Positions 26,689 to 34,995 of a DNA stretch of 64,000 bases are shown here, piece after piece (position 1 is the first letter of the stretch; every line of letters begins with the position of its first letter). This DNA comes from Acetobacteraceae bacterium H6797. Its GTDB lineage: Bacteria; Pseudomonadota; Alphaproteobacteria; Acetobacterales; Acetobacteraceae. A program made the position numbers and the translations under genes. Where the stretch lies: contig JADFCQ010000001.1 in assembly GCA_015223225.1 (NCBI GenBank), forward strand, positions 868,001-932,000, in the 5' to 3' direction. A model generated the notes under the pieces. That model was not told the DNA's origin. It searched no databases and worked only from the letters and a program-made list of their open reading frames with translations.

Positions 26689-29600
26689 TTGATCATCGCG
26701 CAGCCGCATCCGAAAGAAGCCGAGAGGCTTGCCGAGCTCCGCTCCCTCCGCCTGCATGACGACAGCCGCGACGCGGCGCTCGATGCCATCGCCGAAGCCG
26801 CCCGCGCCGCAACGGGGCTCGACGTCGGCTTCGTCGGCCTGATCGAGGCCGAGCACGAGCGTCTGAAGGCCATTTCGCCTCAGGCCGCGCCCAGCCTCGT
26901 GCCCCGGGACATGACTTTCTGCGCCCATGCCATCCTCTGCGACGGCCCGACCGTGGTGGAGGATGCACGGGCCGATCCGCGTTTCGCGGGCAATCCGGCG
27001 GTCACCGGCGCGCCCCATATCCGCAGCTATATCGGCATCCCGCTGCGCGGCCATAACGGCCTGCCCTACGGCACCCTGGCCGCCTATGGCACCGGCCAGC
27101 CGGACACCATCACCCCCTCGATGGTCAAGGCGCTGGAAGCCCTCGGCCGCACGACGGAGCAGCTGCTCAACGCCCGCCGCCGCCAGTTCCTCGTCGAGGC
27201 GCGGCTTCGCCACAGCAATCTCCGCTTCGACACCATCCTTGAAAGCGTCCCCGACGGCGTCGCCATCTACGACACCCAGGGCAAGCTCCGCGCGGCCAAT
27301 GCCGCCATGTTCGAGATCGCGAAACTCGCGCCCGCCACCCATGAGGCCTGGCCCAACCAGGCCGAGGGCATGCTGCGCTATCTCGCAGGCCAGGGCATCC
27401 TCGCCGCCGAACCCGCGGGCGATGGCAGCCCCGATTACGCCTTCCGCAACTGGCAGGCCCGCCTCGCCGCCGGGCAGACCTGCCGCCATGTCGGCGGCGC
27501 GCGCAACGGCGTGGTGCTCGAATGCATCGCCCGGCCCATCATGGCCCCCGCGGCCAGTTCCCAGGGCGAAGCAGACGCCGAAGTGGCCGAGGGCACGCTG
27601 ATCCTGCTGCGCGAGATCGGCCCCCGCCTCGCCGCCGAGGCCGTCGCCAAGACGCTGCGGCAGGAAAACGCCCTGCTGCGCAGCGCCGTCGAGGCCTCCC
27701 TCGCCGGCGTCACCATCAGCGACGCCTCCCTGCCCAACACACCGCTGGTCTATGTGAACCCCGCCTTCACCGCCATCACCGGCTGGAGCATGGAGGAGGC
27801 CCTCGGCCGCGACAGCCGCTTCCTCCGCCACCCCGGCAATGACGAGGCGCTGATCCAGCGCATGCGGGACGACCGGGCGGCGGGCAAGCCTTCCAGCGCC
27901 GAACTGCTCGTCACCCGCCGCGACGGCTCCAGCGCCTGGGTCGATTTCCACACCTCCGCCATCCGCGACGAACAGGGCGTGGTGCGGCATTTCGTCTCGG
28001 TGATGCGCGACATCTCCGAACACCGCGCCCTGATCGGCGAGTTGGAAGCAGCCCGCACCCTCGCCGAGGATGCGAGCCGCGCGAAGACGGATTTCCTGGC
28101 CTCGATGAGCCACGAAATCCGCACCCCGCTCAACGGCATCATCGGCATGACGACGCTGCTGCTCGCCACCGATCTCGACCCCGACCAGCGCCGCTTCGCC
28201 CAGGGCGCCCTGCAGTCGGGCGAGCTTCTGCTCGCCGTGATCAACGACCTGCTCGATATCGCCAAGCTCGAAGCCGGCAAGGTCGATCTCGAGGCCGTGC
28301 CCTTCGACCTCGCCGAAACCATCGAGGGTGCCGTCGATCTCGTCGCCGGCCGCGCCTATGAGAAGGATCTGGAAGTCGCCGTCGACTTCCCCAACGAGCT
28401 GCGCGGCCAGTGGCAGGGCGACCCGACCCGCCTCGCCCAGATCATGCTGAACCTCACCGGCAATGCGGTGAAATTCACCGATCACGGCCATGTCGTCGTC
28501 AGCGTCTCCCAGGTGGGCGGGGCGGAGGATTCCCCCCTCAAGCGACTGCGCATCGAGGTTTCTGATACCGGCCCCGGCCTCGCCCCGGAAAGCATCGAGA
28601 AGCTCTTCCAGAAATTCACCCAGGCCGACAATTCCATCACCCGCCGCTATGGCGGCACGGGCCTGGGCCTGGCCATCTCCAAGCATATCGTGGAGTTGAT
28701 GGGCGGGCAGATCGGCGTCCGCTCCCGCCTCGGCCATGGCGCCACCTTCTGGGTGGAACTGCCGCTCGAACGGCTGCCCGATACCGCCATCGCCGCCCCG
28801 CCGCCCCGCCTTGCCGGCCGCCGCGCCTTGGTGGTGGACGATATGGAGGTGAACCGCACCATCTTCCTGCGGCAGTTGCGCGATCTCGGCATCCAGGCCG
28901 ATACCGCCGAGGATGCTTTCGCGGCCAGTGCCATGATCGAGCGCGCCAATGCCCGCGGCCAGCCCTATGATCTGGTCCTGATCGACCAGATGATGCCCAT
29001 CCTCTCCGGCGTCGCCCTGGCCCGCCGCCTGCGCCATGCGGAAGACCAGCACGCGCCGAACCAGACGCGCTTCGTGCTGACCAGTTCCAGCGGCCAGACC
29101 CTCACCCCCGAGGACCGCACGCTCTTCGATTCCGTGCTCGCCAAGCCCATCCGGCACCGCGCGCTGGTCACTGCCCTCTCCCGTGCCCTGGCTGACGAGC
29201 CCACCGCGGCCAGCACGCCGCTCACCCAGGCCCAGCAGGCCGGCGGCCCCGGCGGGCGCCTCCTCCTCGCCGAGGACAACCCCATCAACCGCGAGATCGC
29301 GAGCCGCATGCTCGAAGGCGCGGGCTTCGCCGTCACGGCCGTGCCCGACGGGCGCAGCGCGCTCACCGCCGCCACCACGGGCGGCTTCGACGCGATCCTG
29401 ATGGATGTGGAAATGCCCGGCATGGACGGCGTCGAGACCACCCGGCGCATCCGCGCGCTCGGCGGGCAGGAAGGCAGCGTCCCCGTCATCGCGCTCACCG
29501 CCCATGCCATGGCCGGCACCCGCGAGCGCCTGCTGGAAGCGGGGATGAGCGATTATCTCAGCAAGCCCTTCCGCCCGGCCGAGCTGATCGAAAAGGTGCG

Positions 29601-30018
29601 CAGCGCCATCGTCCTCTCCCAGGCGAGCCTCGGCGCCATCGCGCCCCCCGCCGCCCCGGCCGCCCCCGCCGCGCCGGAAGACCTGCTCGATACCGAGACC
29701 GTCGAGGCCCTGGGCACCCTGCCCGAGGAAGATCGCCGCGCCATTTTCGGCGCCCTGGCGGCCGAGACCCCGCAGCAGCTCGCCCGCCTCGCGGCCGGCA
29801 CCGGCGCCGGGCGGCCCGAAATGGTCCGCGCCGAGGCCCATCGCATGGTCGGCGGCTCGGCTTCCTGCGGCGCGCTGCGCATGGCGGCCATAGCCCGGCA
29901 AGTGGAGGATGCGGCGGCGGCAGGCGACCTCCAGCCCGTCCCGGCCCTGGTCGAGGAATTGCGCCGCCTGATGCCGCAGACGATCGAGGCGCTGCGCAAG
30001 GGGCTGAACCTGGCCTGA
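26689..30018 (+). CDS. Hybrid histidine kinase (GAF-PAS-LOV-like PAS-HisKA-HATPase-REC-REC-HPt)
   Basis: 1,109 residues starting at a TTG; no in-frame ATG or GTG lies before the GAF domain, and a TGA bounds the frame upstream. Order: GAF (about 20-165), PAS (about 170-310), a second PAS with strong LOV resemblance (about 335-455), HisKA with MSHEIRTPLNG (His475), HATPase (NLTGNAVKFT; DTGPGLAPE; GGTGLGLAIS), a first receiver (Asp766 in LVLIDQMMP), a second receiver (Asp906 in AILMDVEMPGMDG, with Lys in SKPF) and a C-terminal HPt (His1051). No transmembrane segment is seen, so it is cytosolic. In the LOV-like domain the photoactive Cys position holds Ser376. The output regulator is not adjacent. 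Confidence 0.9.
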   Translation: MIIAQPHPKEAERLAELRSLRLHDDSRDAALDAIAEAARAATGLDVGFVGLIEAEHERLKAISPQAAPSLVPRDMTFCAHAILCDGPTVVEDARADPRFAGNPAVTGAPHIRSYIGIPLRGHNGLPYGTLAAYGTGQPDTITPSMVKALEALGRTTEQLLNARRRQFLVEARLRHSNLRFDTILESVPDGVAIYDTQGKLRAANAAMFEIAKLAPATHEAWPNQAEGMLRYLAGQGILAAEPAGDGSPDYAFRNWQARLAAGQTCRHVGGARNGVVLECIARPIMAPAASSQGEADAEVAEGTLILLREIGPRLAAEAVAKTLRQENALLRSAVEASLAGVTISDASLPNTPLVYVNPAFTAITGWSMEEALGRDSRFLRHPGNDEALIQRMRDDRAAGKPSSAELLVTRRDGSSAWVDFHTSAIRDEQGVVRHFVSVMRDISEHRALIGELEAARTLAEDASRAKTDFLASMSHEIRTPLNGIIGMTTLLLATDLDPDQRRFAQGALQSGELLLAVINDLLDIAKLEAGKVDLEAVPFDLAETIEGAVDLVAGRAYEKDLEVAVDFPNELRGQWQGDPTRLAQIMLNLTGNAVKFTDHGHVVVSVSQVGGAEDSPLKRLRIEVSDTGPGLAPESIEKLFQKFTQADNSITRRYGGTGLGLAISKHIVELMGGQIGVRSRLGHGATFWVELPLERLPDTAIAAPPPRLAGRRALVVDDMEVNRTIFLRQLRDLGIQADTAEDAFAASAMIERANARGQPYDLVLIDQMMPILSGVALARRLRHAEDQHAPNQTRFVLTSSSGQTLTPEDRTLFDSVLAKPIRHRALVTALSRALADEPTAASTPLTQAQQAGGPGGRLLLAEDNPINREIASRMLEGAGFAVTAVPDGRSALTAATTGGFDAILMDVEMPGMDGVETTRRIRALGGQEGSVPVIALTAHAMAGTRERLLEAGMSDYLSKPFRPAELIEKVRSAIVLSQASLGAIAPPAAPAAPAAPEDLLDTETVEALGTLPEEDRRAIFGALAAETPQQLARLAAGTGAGRPEMVRAEAHRMVGGSASCGALRMAAIARQVEDAAAAGDLQPVPALVEELRRLMPQTIEALRKGLNLA

Positions 30019-30211
30019 AAGCCGGGGAAGGCCCCGCCTTCCCTGGCCCAAGGCCAGTTCGGGACGCCGCTTCATCAAGCCGACGGCTCCGGCCCGGACC
30101 TCACGGCGAAAGAGCGGTCCAGCCGCCAGGGAGGCCGGCGGCCATAAAGCCGCTACGGAAAGACGGGCTCTTAAAAGACAGGGCGCCGCCAGAGCCGCCC
30201 CTAGGACCAGC

Positions 30212-30640
30212 CTATTTGCAACTCAGGATGCGCAGGTCATAGACCGGGTGCTCGAGCATATGCACCGCCGGCGCCTCGGCGAACATCCAGCCGTGGAACA
30301 CCTGCACGCCCCGGTTCCCGCTGGCCACCTCGCCGCCCGTGCCCCGGTCGGGCACGCTGTTCGAGGCGGTGCTGCGCAGATCGCCGATCTCGATCCAGGC
30401 GGCGGCATCGGCCACCTCGTCCTGCGGGCGGGACATGCAGGACCGCACGGTGATGGCGAGCGTGCCGAAAGTCACCGTCTGGCCCACCTGCGCCTTGATG
30501 ACGGTGATGCGCGCCGTGATCTTGTCCAGCGCCTGAAGCTCGGCCGTCTGCTTCGGCACCCAGTTCGGCGACTGCACCTGCGCCATGGCGGGCGCCGCGA
30601 AACCCGCCATCACGGCGAGAGCGAGAAGGGCGCGCTTCAT
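30212..30640 (-). CDS. DUF2155 family exported protein
   Basis: 142 residues with a signal peptide (RALLALAVMAGFAAPAMA). The mature part matches DUF2155: LDKITARITVIKAQVGQTVTFGTLAITVRSCMSRPQDE, then GWMFAEAPAVHMLEHPVYDLRILSC. The function is unknown; conserved Cys residues in RSC and LSC may form a disulfide in the periplasm. It is the last gene of a four-gene minus-strand operon with NDUFA12, mlaD and a small ORF, and its ATG overlaps the preceding stop by four bases. Confidence 0.88.
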   Translation of the reverse strand: MKRALLALAVMAGFAAPAMAQVQSPNWVPKQTAELQALDKITARITVIKAQVGQTVTFGTLAITVRSCMSRPQDEVADAAAWIEIGDLRSTASNSVPDRGTGGEVASGNRGVQVFHGWMFAEAPAVHMLEHPVYDLRILSCK

Positions 30641-30855
30641 GCCGCGCGCTTCGGGCTGGGGAGGGAAGAAATCATCTCGTTCAAAATCCGCCGCATCTCC
30701 GCCTCATCCACCCCCATCAGCACCGCGTCCTCGAAAGTGTCGCGCAACACCGTGGCGAGTTCCTGATGGTTCTCGGCGAGCATCTTGAGCTTTTCCCGGC
30801 AGGAGACCGGCTGTCCGTCGGCCCCCGGCCAGGAAGCGGGGGGAGAAAGGCTCAT
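30637..30855 (-). CDS. Small conserved-looking hypothetical protein
   Basis: 72 residues, no signal peptide or membrane segment. The C-terminal two thirds look helical and acidic (ELATVLRDTFEDAVLMGVDEAEMRRILNEMISSL), ending in a basic KRAA. The four-base overlaps with both mlaD upstream and DUF2155 downstream indicate that it is a real, translationally coupled gene. I do not recognise the family. Confidence 0.7.
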   Translation of the reverse strand: MSLSPPASWPGADGQPVSCREKLKMLAENHQELATVLRDTFEDAVLMGVDEAEMRRILNEMISSLPSPKRAA

Positions 30856-31400
30856 GGCCGTGCGGGTTGTCCCTGTTGCGGCGCTTGCGGCTGGTTCTGG
30901 GCGGGCGTCTGCCCCCCATTCTGGTTCTGGTCGCCCGGCTTGTTCGAGGCCAGTTCCGTCACGGAGAAGATGAACTTCCCAAGCAGCGATTCAAGGCTCA
31001 CCGCAGATTGCGTGATCTTGATCTCGCCGCCCGAGGCCAGGTCCTTGTCGGAACCGCCGGGCACCAGGGCGACGTATTTGCCGCCCAGCAGCCCCTCGGA
31101 GGTGATCTCGGCCGAGCTGTCATCGGGCAGCCGCAGCCCCCGGTCCACGTTCAGCGTCAGCACCGCGAGGAAGCTCTGCGGGTCGATGCGCTGCGAGGTC
31201 ACCGACCCCACCTTCACGCCCGCGATCCGCACATCGGCGCCGGGCGCCAGCCCGTCGATACGGTCGAACTTGGCGCTGAGCGTCAGCCCGCCCGAGGTGG
31301 TGGAGCGCCCGCTATTGCCGATGGCGAAAATGAGAAAACCGGCGGCAACCGCCAGCACGACCGCACCCGTGAGGATTTCGGCCAGATTCCTGCCCTGCAT
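30852..31400 (-). CDS. mlaD: MlaD-type MCE-domain lipid-transport protein
   Basis: 182 residues. One N-terminal transmembrane anchor (ILTGAVVLAVAAGFLIFAIG) is followed by the MCE domain (YLSAKFDRIDGLAPGADVRIAGVKVGSVTSQRI-like core with LPDDSSAEITSEGLLGGKYVALVPGGS). A long Gln/Asn/Pro-rich tail (GDQNQNGGQTPAQNQPQAPQQGQ) ends the protein. MlaD forms a hexamer that passes phospholipids between inner-membrane MlaFE and the periplasm. MlaE/MlaF are not here. It follows the NDUFA12 gene by 11 bases. Confidence 0.92.
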   Translation of the reverse strand: MQGRNLAEILTGAVVLAVAAGFLIFAIGNSGRSTTSGGLTLSAKFDRIDGLAPGADVRIAGVKVGSVTSQRIDPQSFLAVLTLNVDRGLRLPDDSSAEITSEGLLGGKYVALVPGGSDKDLASGGEIKITQSAVSLESLLGKFIFSVTELASNKPGDQNQNGGQTPAQNQPQAPQQGQPARP

Positions 31401-31411
31401 TCTGTCGACCT

Positions 31412-31771
31412 TCAGCTACCCGGGGTCCAGGCTTCGTAATCGCCGGCCGTGGTGCGGCGCTTGCCGCCCTCATAGTCATGCCCGAAGGGGCGCTCGGCCA
31501 GGGCCGTCCCGGTGGGGTTCGGCCGGTGTTCCTTGATCCAAGGGTATTTCTTCACCTCAGGCAGCGGCTCATCCACGGTGTAGTGGAGCCAGGCATGCCA
31601 CTCGGGCGGCACCTTCGAGGCATCGGCGGCACCCTTGTAGATCACGAAGCGCCGCATCCGGCTGTAGCCGTATTTGGGCTTGCGCGACTCGAAATAGCTA
31701 TTGCCGAAGCGGTCGGTTCCCACCTTGCGGTTGGTCAGCGGCGTGATCAGGCGAACGAAGAAGGACGACAT
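31412..31771 (-). CDS. NDUFA12-type NADH:ubiquinone oxidoreductase subunit
   Basis: 119 residues from the ATG at 31771. The protein matches the alphaproteobacterial homologue of the mitochondrial B17.2 subunit: LTNRKVGTDRFGNSYFESR, RRFVIYKGAADASKVPPEWHAWLHYTVDEPLPEVKKYPWIKEHRPNPTGT. It is an accessory subunit on the matrix-like arm of complex I. Its presence is a lineage marker for alphaproteobacteria. It is the first gene of the minus-strand operon with mlaD and DUF2155. Confidence 0.94.
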   Translation of the reverse strand: MSSFFVRLITPLTNRKVGTDRFGNSYFESRKPKYGYSRMRRFVIYKGAADASKVPPEWHAWLHYTVDEPLPEVKKYPWIKEHRPNPTGTALAERPFGHDYEGGKRRTTAGDYEAWTPGS

Positions 31772-31943
31772 GGTCTGAACGTCTCGACGGCAATTTTTCG
31801 AGCCGGCATGATCGCATGTTGTGCGTCGCCGCGAAAGCGTCGGACTGTATCGGCCATCTATCCACAGGCCTTTGGCCCGCGACTCGCGGTAAATTCCCCG
31901 ACTCGCCTTTCCGGTCACGGACCCACGTCCTAGACTGGGCGTT

Positions 31944-33545
31944 ATGTCACGACTGACCGGTACCTTGTGGGAAGAGGTGGCGCTGCGCCGTACGCGCGCC
32001 GCCGCCGACCCCGATGCCCTGCCCCGCCCCGTCGCCCTCCCGGCGTCGTGGGAGGATGAGGCCGCCGAGGCCCTCGCCGCCATCGCCCCCGGCGATGAGC
32101 CGGTCAGCCTGCCGCGCCTGGCCGAAGCCTGGATCGGGCGCGTCGTCGCGCGCGGCCGCAAGCTCGACCTGATCGCCAATGAGACGCGCGGCCTCGCCTT
32201 CGCCGAGTCGCTGCGCGGGCTGCTGCTCGCCCGGCGCGGCGCCCCCGGCCTCACCGCCTGGCGCGGCGAGAGCAAGGGCGAGCACCGCTTCGTGCTCAAC
32301 CTGCCCGCCTTCCTCGAGCCCGCCGAGCCCGGCGCCATGCCCGGCTTCGACATCAAGGGCTATACGGCCGCCGTCAGCACCGCCGTGCGCACGCTCGAAA
32401 TCCTGACCGGCGCCAAATCCACCCAGCTCGCCCTCGGCTTCGCCGATCTGGCCGGGCTGCTGGCGGGTTTCGGCCTGCCCTATGACGGCGCCGAGGCCCG
32501 CGCGGTGGCCGGCGCCATCGCCGCCCTCACCCGCGGCGCGGCCGAGATCGAGAGCGGCCATCTCGCCGCCCAGCTTGGCGGGCGCGAGCCCGTCTGCTTG
32601 CTCTGGCCCGTGCCGCCCGCGCATTGCGTGGTCCCCGGCCTGGCCGAGGCCGCCCGCGCGGCGATGGAAGGGGCGGCCACCGCCTCCCACGGCCTGCGCC
32701 ATGCCGCCGTGCTGAGCCTCGCCCCGGCCGATGCCATCGAAGCCCTGCTCGGCGCCGAGACGGCCGGCCTCGCCCCGGCCCCCGGCCCCACCCGCTCCGG
32801 CCTCGATGCCCAGGGCTACCCGGCCGAACTGGCTACCAAGGCCGCCCATCGCGCCGGCCGCCTCTACGATCTCCCGGTCCAAGCCCGCCCCGGCCAGCCC
32901 ATCCCGGGCCGGATCATGGCGCTGCTGGCCCCGCCCTCGCCCGACGCCCGCCTGGCGATGAGCCGCGTGGTCACGGCCTTCCTGCACGCCGCCCCACCGG
33001 TCCCGGCCGCCATCCCGGCCCCGCCCCGCGCCATCCCGGCCCCGCGCCAGCCCGAGCGCAGCGCCGCCGGCGAGCGCGGCCGCGGCACCATCCATCGCGT
33101 CACCATCGGCGGCCATCGCGTCACGCTGCGCACGGCCGAATCCAGCGATGGCGTGCTGGTCGACATCGCCTTCAGCCTCGCCAAGGAGAGCGCGGCTCTG
33201 AAGGCCATGCTCGATGCCATGGCCGAGGCGGTCTCCATCGGCCTCGCCCATGGCGTGCCGCTGGCGAGCTTCGTCGAGGCCTATGCCTATTCCACCGGCG
33301 GCACCGCCGGGGCCGTGGAGGGCGATGCCAATATCCTCCGCGCCACCTCGGTGCTGGACTGGGCCTTCCGCCGCCTCGCCCGCGACTATCTGGGCCGCAC
33401 CGACCTGCCGGACCCGGGCGAGGAGGATATCCTGCCCGAACAGCTCGCGACGCCTCCCTCCTCGGCCACGCCGCTGCTCCCGCTCGACCTGCCGGCGCAA
33501 CTCTCTCCCGCCGCCCGCCGGCGCATGCTGCGCCTCGTGGGCTAA
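31944..33545 (+). CDS. NrdJ-related protein without a reductase core
   Basis: 533 residues. The segment LALGFADLAGLLAGFGLPYDGAEARAVAGAIAALTRGAA resembles the class II ribonucleotide reductase helix usually read as LGLGYANLGALLMSHGIPYDS. The C-terminal part GHRVTLRTAESSDGVLVDIAFSLAKESAALKAMLDAMAEAVSIGLAHGVPLASFVEAY, then ATSVLDWAFRRLARDYLG, resembles the region before the NrdJ C-terminus. The radical and finger-loop motifs, such as NPCGE, and the terminal Cys pair are absent. A Pro-rich linker (about 345-375) separates the halves. It may be a regulatory or degenerate paralogue; the function is unknown. A separate reductase gene lies at 60129-62552. Confidence 0.65.
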   Translation: MSRLTGTLWEEVALRRTRAAADPDALPRPVALPASWEDEAAEALAAIAPGDEPVSLPRLAEAWIGRVVARGRKLDLIANETRGLAFAESLRGLLLARRGAPGLTAWRGESKGEHRFVLNLPAFLEPAEPGAMPGFDIKGYTAAVSTAVRTLEILTGAKSTQLALGFADLAGLLAGFGLPYDGAEARAVAGAIAALTRGAAEIESGHLAAQLGGREPVCLLWPVPPAHCVVPGLAEAARAAMEGAATASHGLRHAAVLSLAPADAIEALLGAETAGLAPAPGPTRSGLDAQGYPAELATKAAHRAGRLYDLPVQARPGQPIPGRIMALLAPPSPDARLAMSRVVTAFLHAAPPVPAAIPAPPRAIPAPRQPERSAAGERGRGTIHRVTIGGHRVTLRTAESSDGVLVDIAFSLAKESAALKAMLDAMAEAVSIGLAHGVPLASFVEAYAYSTGGTAGAVEGDANILRATSVLDWAFRRLARDYLGRTDLPDPGEEDILPEQLATPPSSATPLLPLDLPAQLSPAARRRMLRLVG

Positions 33546-33575
33546 CCCGCCCAACCCGCCTCGAAGGACATTCCC

Positions 33576-34040
33576 ATGGCCGGCCAGATCGAATCCAAGC
33601 TCGCTGCCCTCGGCATCACCCTGCCCGCGGCCCCCGCGCCGGTCGCGAATTACGTGCCCTATACCATCTCGGGCAATCTGCTGATCATCTCGGGCCAGAT
33701 CCCGCTGGTGGACGGCAAGGTCGCCTGCACCGGCAAGCTCGGCGCGGGCGTGAGCAACGAGGCCGCGAAGGAAGCCGCCCGCACCTGCGTCATCAACGTC
33801 CTGGCCCAGGCCAAGGCCGCGCTGGGCGATCTCGATCGCGTCACCAAGGTGCTCCGCCTCGGCGGCTTCATGGCCTGCGCGCCGGAATTCACCCAGCACG
33901 CCGCCGTCATGAACGGCGCCTCGGATTTCGCCGTGGAAGTCTTCGGCGACAAGGGCCGCCACGCCCGCAGCACCATCGGCGTGCCCTCGCTGCCCATGGA
34001 CGCGACCGTCGAGGTCGAAGCCATGTTCGAATTCGCCTGA
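33576..34040 (+). CDS. RidA/YjgF-family protein
   Basis: 154 residues with the Rid-family core in a slightly longer form: ANYVPYTISGNLLIISGQIPLVDGKVACTGKLG, ACVINVLAQAKAALGDLDRVTKVLRLGGFMAC and ARSTIGVPSLPMDATVEVEAMF. The Arg of ARSTIG is the residue that contacts the carboxylate of imine substrates in active RidA proteins. Its stop overlaps the start of a GNAT gene (TGATG), so the two are co-translated. It probably hydrolyses reactive enamine/imine intermediates or related metabolites. Confidence 0.88.
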   Translation: MAGQIESKLAALGITLPAAPAPVANYVPYTISGNLLIISGQIPLVDGKVACTGKLGAGVSNEAAKEAARTCVINVLAQAKAALGDLDRVTKVLRLGGFMACAPEFTQHAAVMNGASDFAVEVFGDKGRHARSTIGVPSLPMDATVEVEAMFEFA

Positions 34041-34480
34041 TGACTATCGCTGCGGCCCGCCCCTCGATCGAGCTGACCGACGCGCCGGAAGCCCCGGCCG
34101 TGGCCGCGATCAATGACGGGCTGCAGGCCTTCAACCAGGCCGCCTCCCCCTTCCCCAACAGCCGGCAGCTGGCGGTTCTGCTCCGCTGCCCGGAAACGGG
34201 CGAGGTGAAGGGCGGCCTGCTGGGCCGGACCATGCAGTTCTGGCTCTATATCGGGGTGATCTTCATCCCCGAGGCATGGCGCGGCCAGCGCCTTGGCGAG
34301 GAACTTCTCGCCCGCGCCGAGGAAGAGGCCCGCGCCCGCGGCTGCCTCGGCATGTGGCTCGACACCTATGACTTCCAGGCCCCGCGCTTCTACGAGAAGC
34401 AGGGCTTCACGAAGTTCGGCGAAATCCCCGACCACCCGCCGGGCCAAGTGCGCAGCTTCTATCAGAAGCGCTTCGCCTGA
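34040..34480 (+). CDS. GNAT-family N-acetyltransferase
   Basis: 146 residues. The acetyl-CoA-binding motif A is FIPEAWRGQRLGEELLARAEEEARARGC, and motif B is LDTYDFQAPRFYEKQGFTKFGEI. The start overlaps the RidA stop by one base. The acceptor substrate is unknown; pairing with RidA suggests a small-molecule or amino-acid-linked role. Confidence 0.88.
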   Translation: MTIAAARPSIELTDAPEAPAVAAINDGLQAFNQAASPFPNSRQLAVLLRCPETGEVKGGLLGRTMQFWLYIGVIFIPEAWRGQRLGEELLARAEEEARARGCLGMWLDTYDFQAPRFYEKQGFTKFGEIPDHPPGQVRSFYQKRFA

Positions 34481-34531
34481 GGCTTCATCCGCCGCGCAGG
34501 GCACGATCTCACGACGCGGAAACGCAGAGCC

Positions 34532-34756
34532 TCACTGGCGCATCATATCCCGTCCGCACTCATACATGCGCTCGGTCGCTTCCACGGCACCCCTGCCATC
34601 CACGGTCCAGTCCGGCTCATCGCCATAGACGATGGTCATGCGAAAACTTTCGGCCTGCAGCAAGGTCTTCATGAAAACGCCGCTCCTCTGGTCGAGAATG
34701 GCGGAGGCGACACGCTCGGCCGTCTGCCATCCTATTTTCTCGGCCGAAGGAGCCCG
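34532..34756 (-). pseudogene. 5'-truncated gene remnant (minus strand)
   Basis: An open minus-strand frame of 74 codons ends at the TGA at 34532-34534 and reads like a real protein (ERVASAILDQRSGVFMKTL, then AESFRMTIVYGDEPDWTVDG, RGAVEATERMYECGRDMM). The first ATG is at 34672, leaving only 46 residues, while coding-like sequence continues upstream of it to about 34745 and then stops making sense. A short genuine gene starting at 34672 is possible. I favour a decayed fragment. Confidence 0.4.
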
Positions 34757-34989
34757 TCACCGACGGTGAACCGGGCACCATCTACGCCCTTTTCTGCACC
34801 TGCGGCGAAGCCGGCTGCTGGCCCCTGATCGCTCATGTGAGCCTCAGTGAGGCGGCCGTCACCTGGCACCGCTTCACCCAGCCCCATCGCCCTGCACGCG
34901 ACTACACCGCCTTCGGCCCCTTCACTTTCGAGCGCCAGGCCTACGAGCGGGCCGTCGCCCTCGCCGCCTCCAGGGCCGACCGGGCCTAG
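34741..34989 (+). pseudogene. 5'-truncated gene remnant (plus strand)
   Basis: The frame ending at the TAG at 34987 encodes EPGTIYALFCTCGEAGCWPLIAHVSLSE, then TWHRFTQPHRPARDYTAFGPFTFERQAYERAVALAAS. It resembles a family of small uncharacterised proteins with a CxxCGxxGCW-type start. The frame is open upstream to 34675 but has no ATG, GTG or TTG, so the beginning of the gene is missing. It abuts the minus-strand remnant, which suggests a deletion or rearrangement between them. Confidence 0.45.
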
Positions 34990-34995
34990 CCCCCA

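Noticed and set aside
26632..30078. Long open frame on the minus strand opposite the hybrid kinase
   Set aside because: Same composition effect; the plus strand encodes clear GAF, PAS, HisKA, REC and HPt domains.
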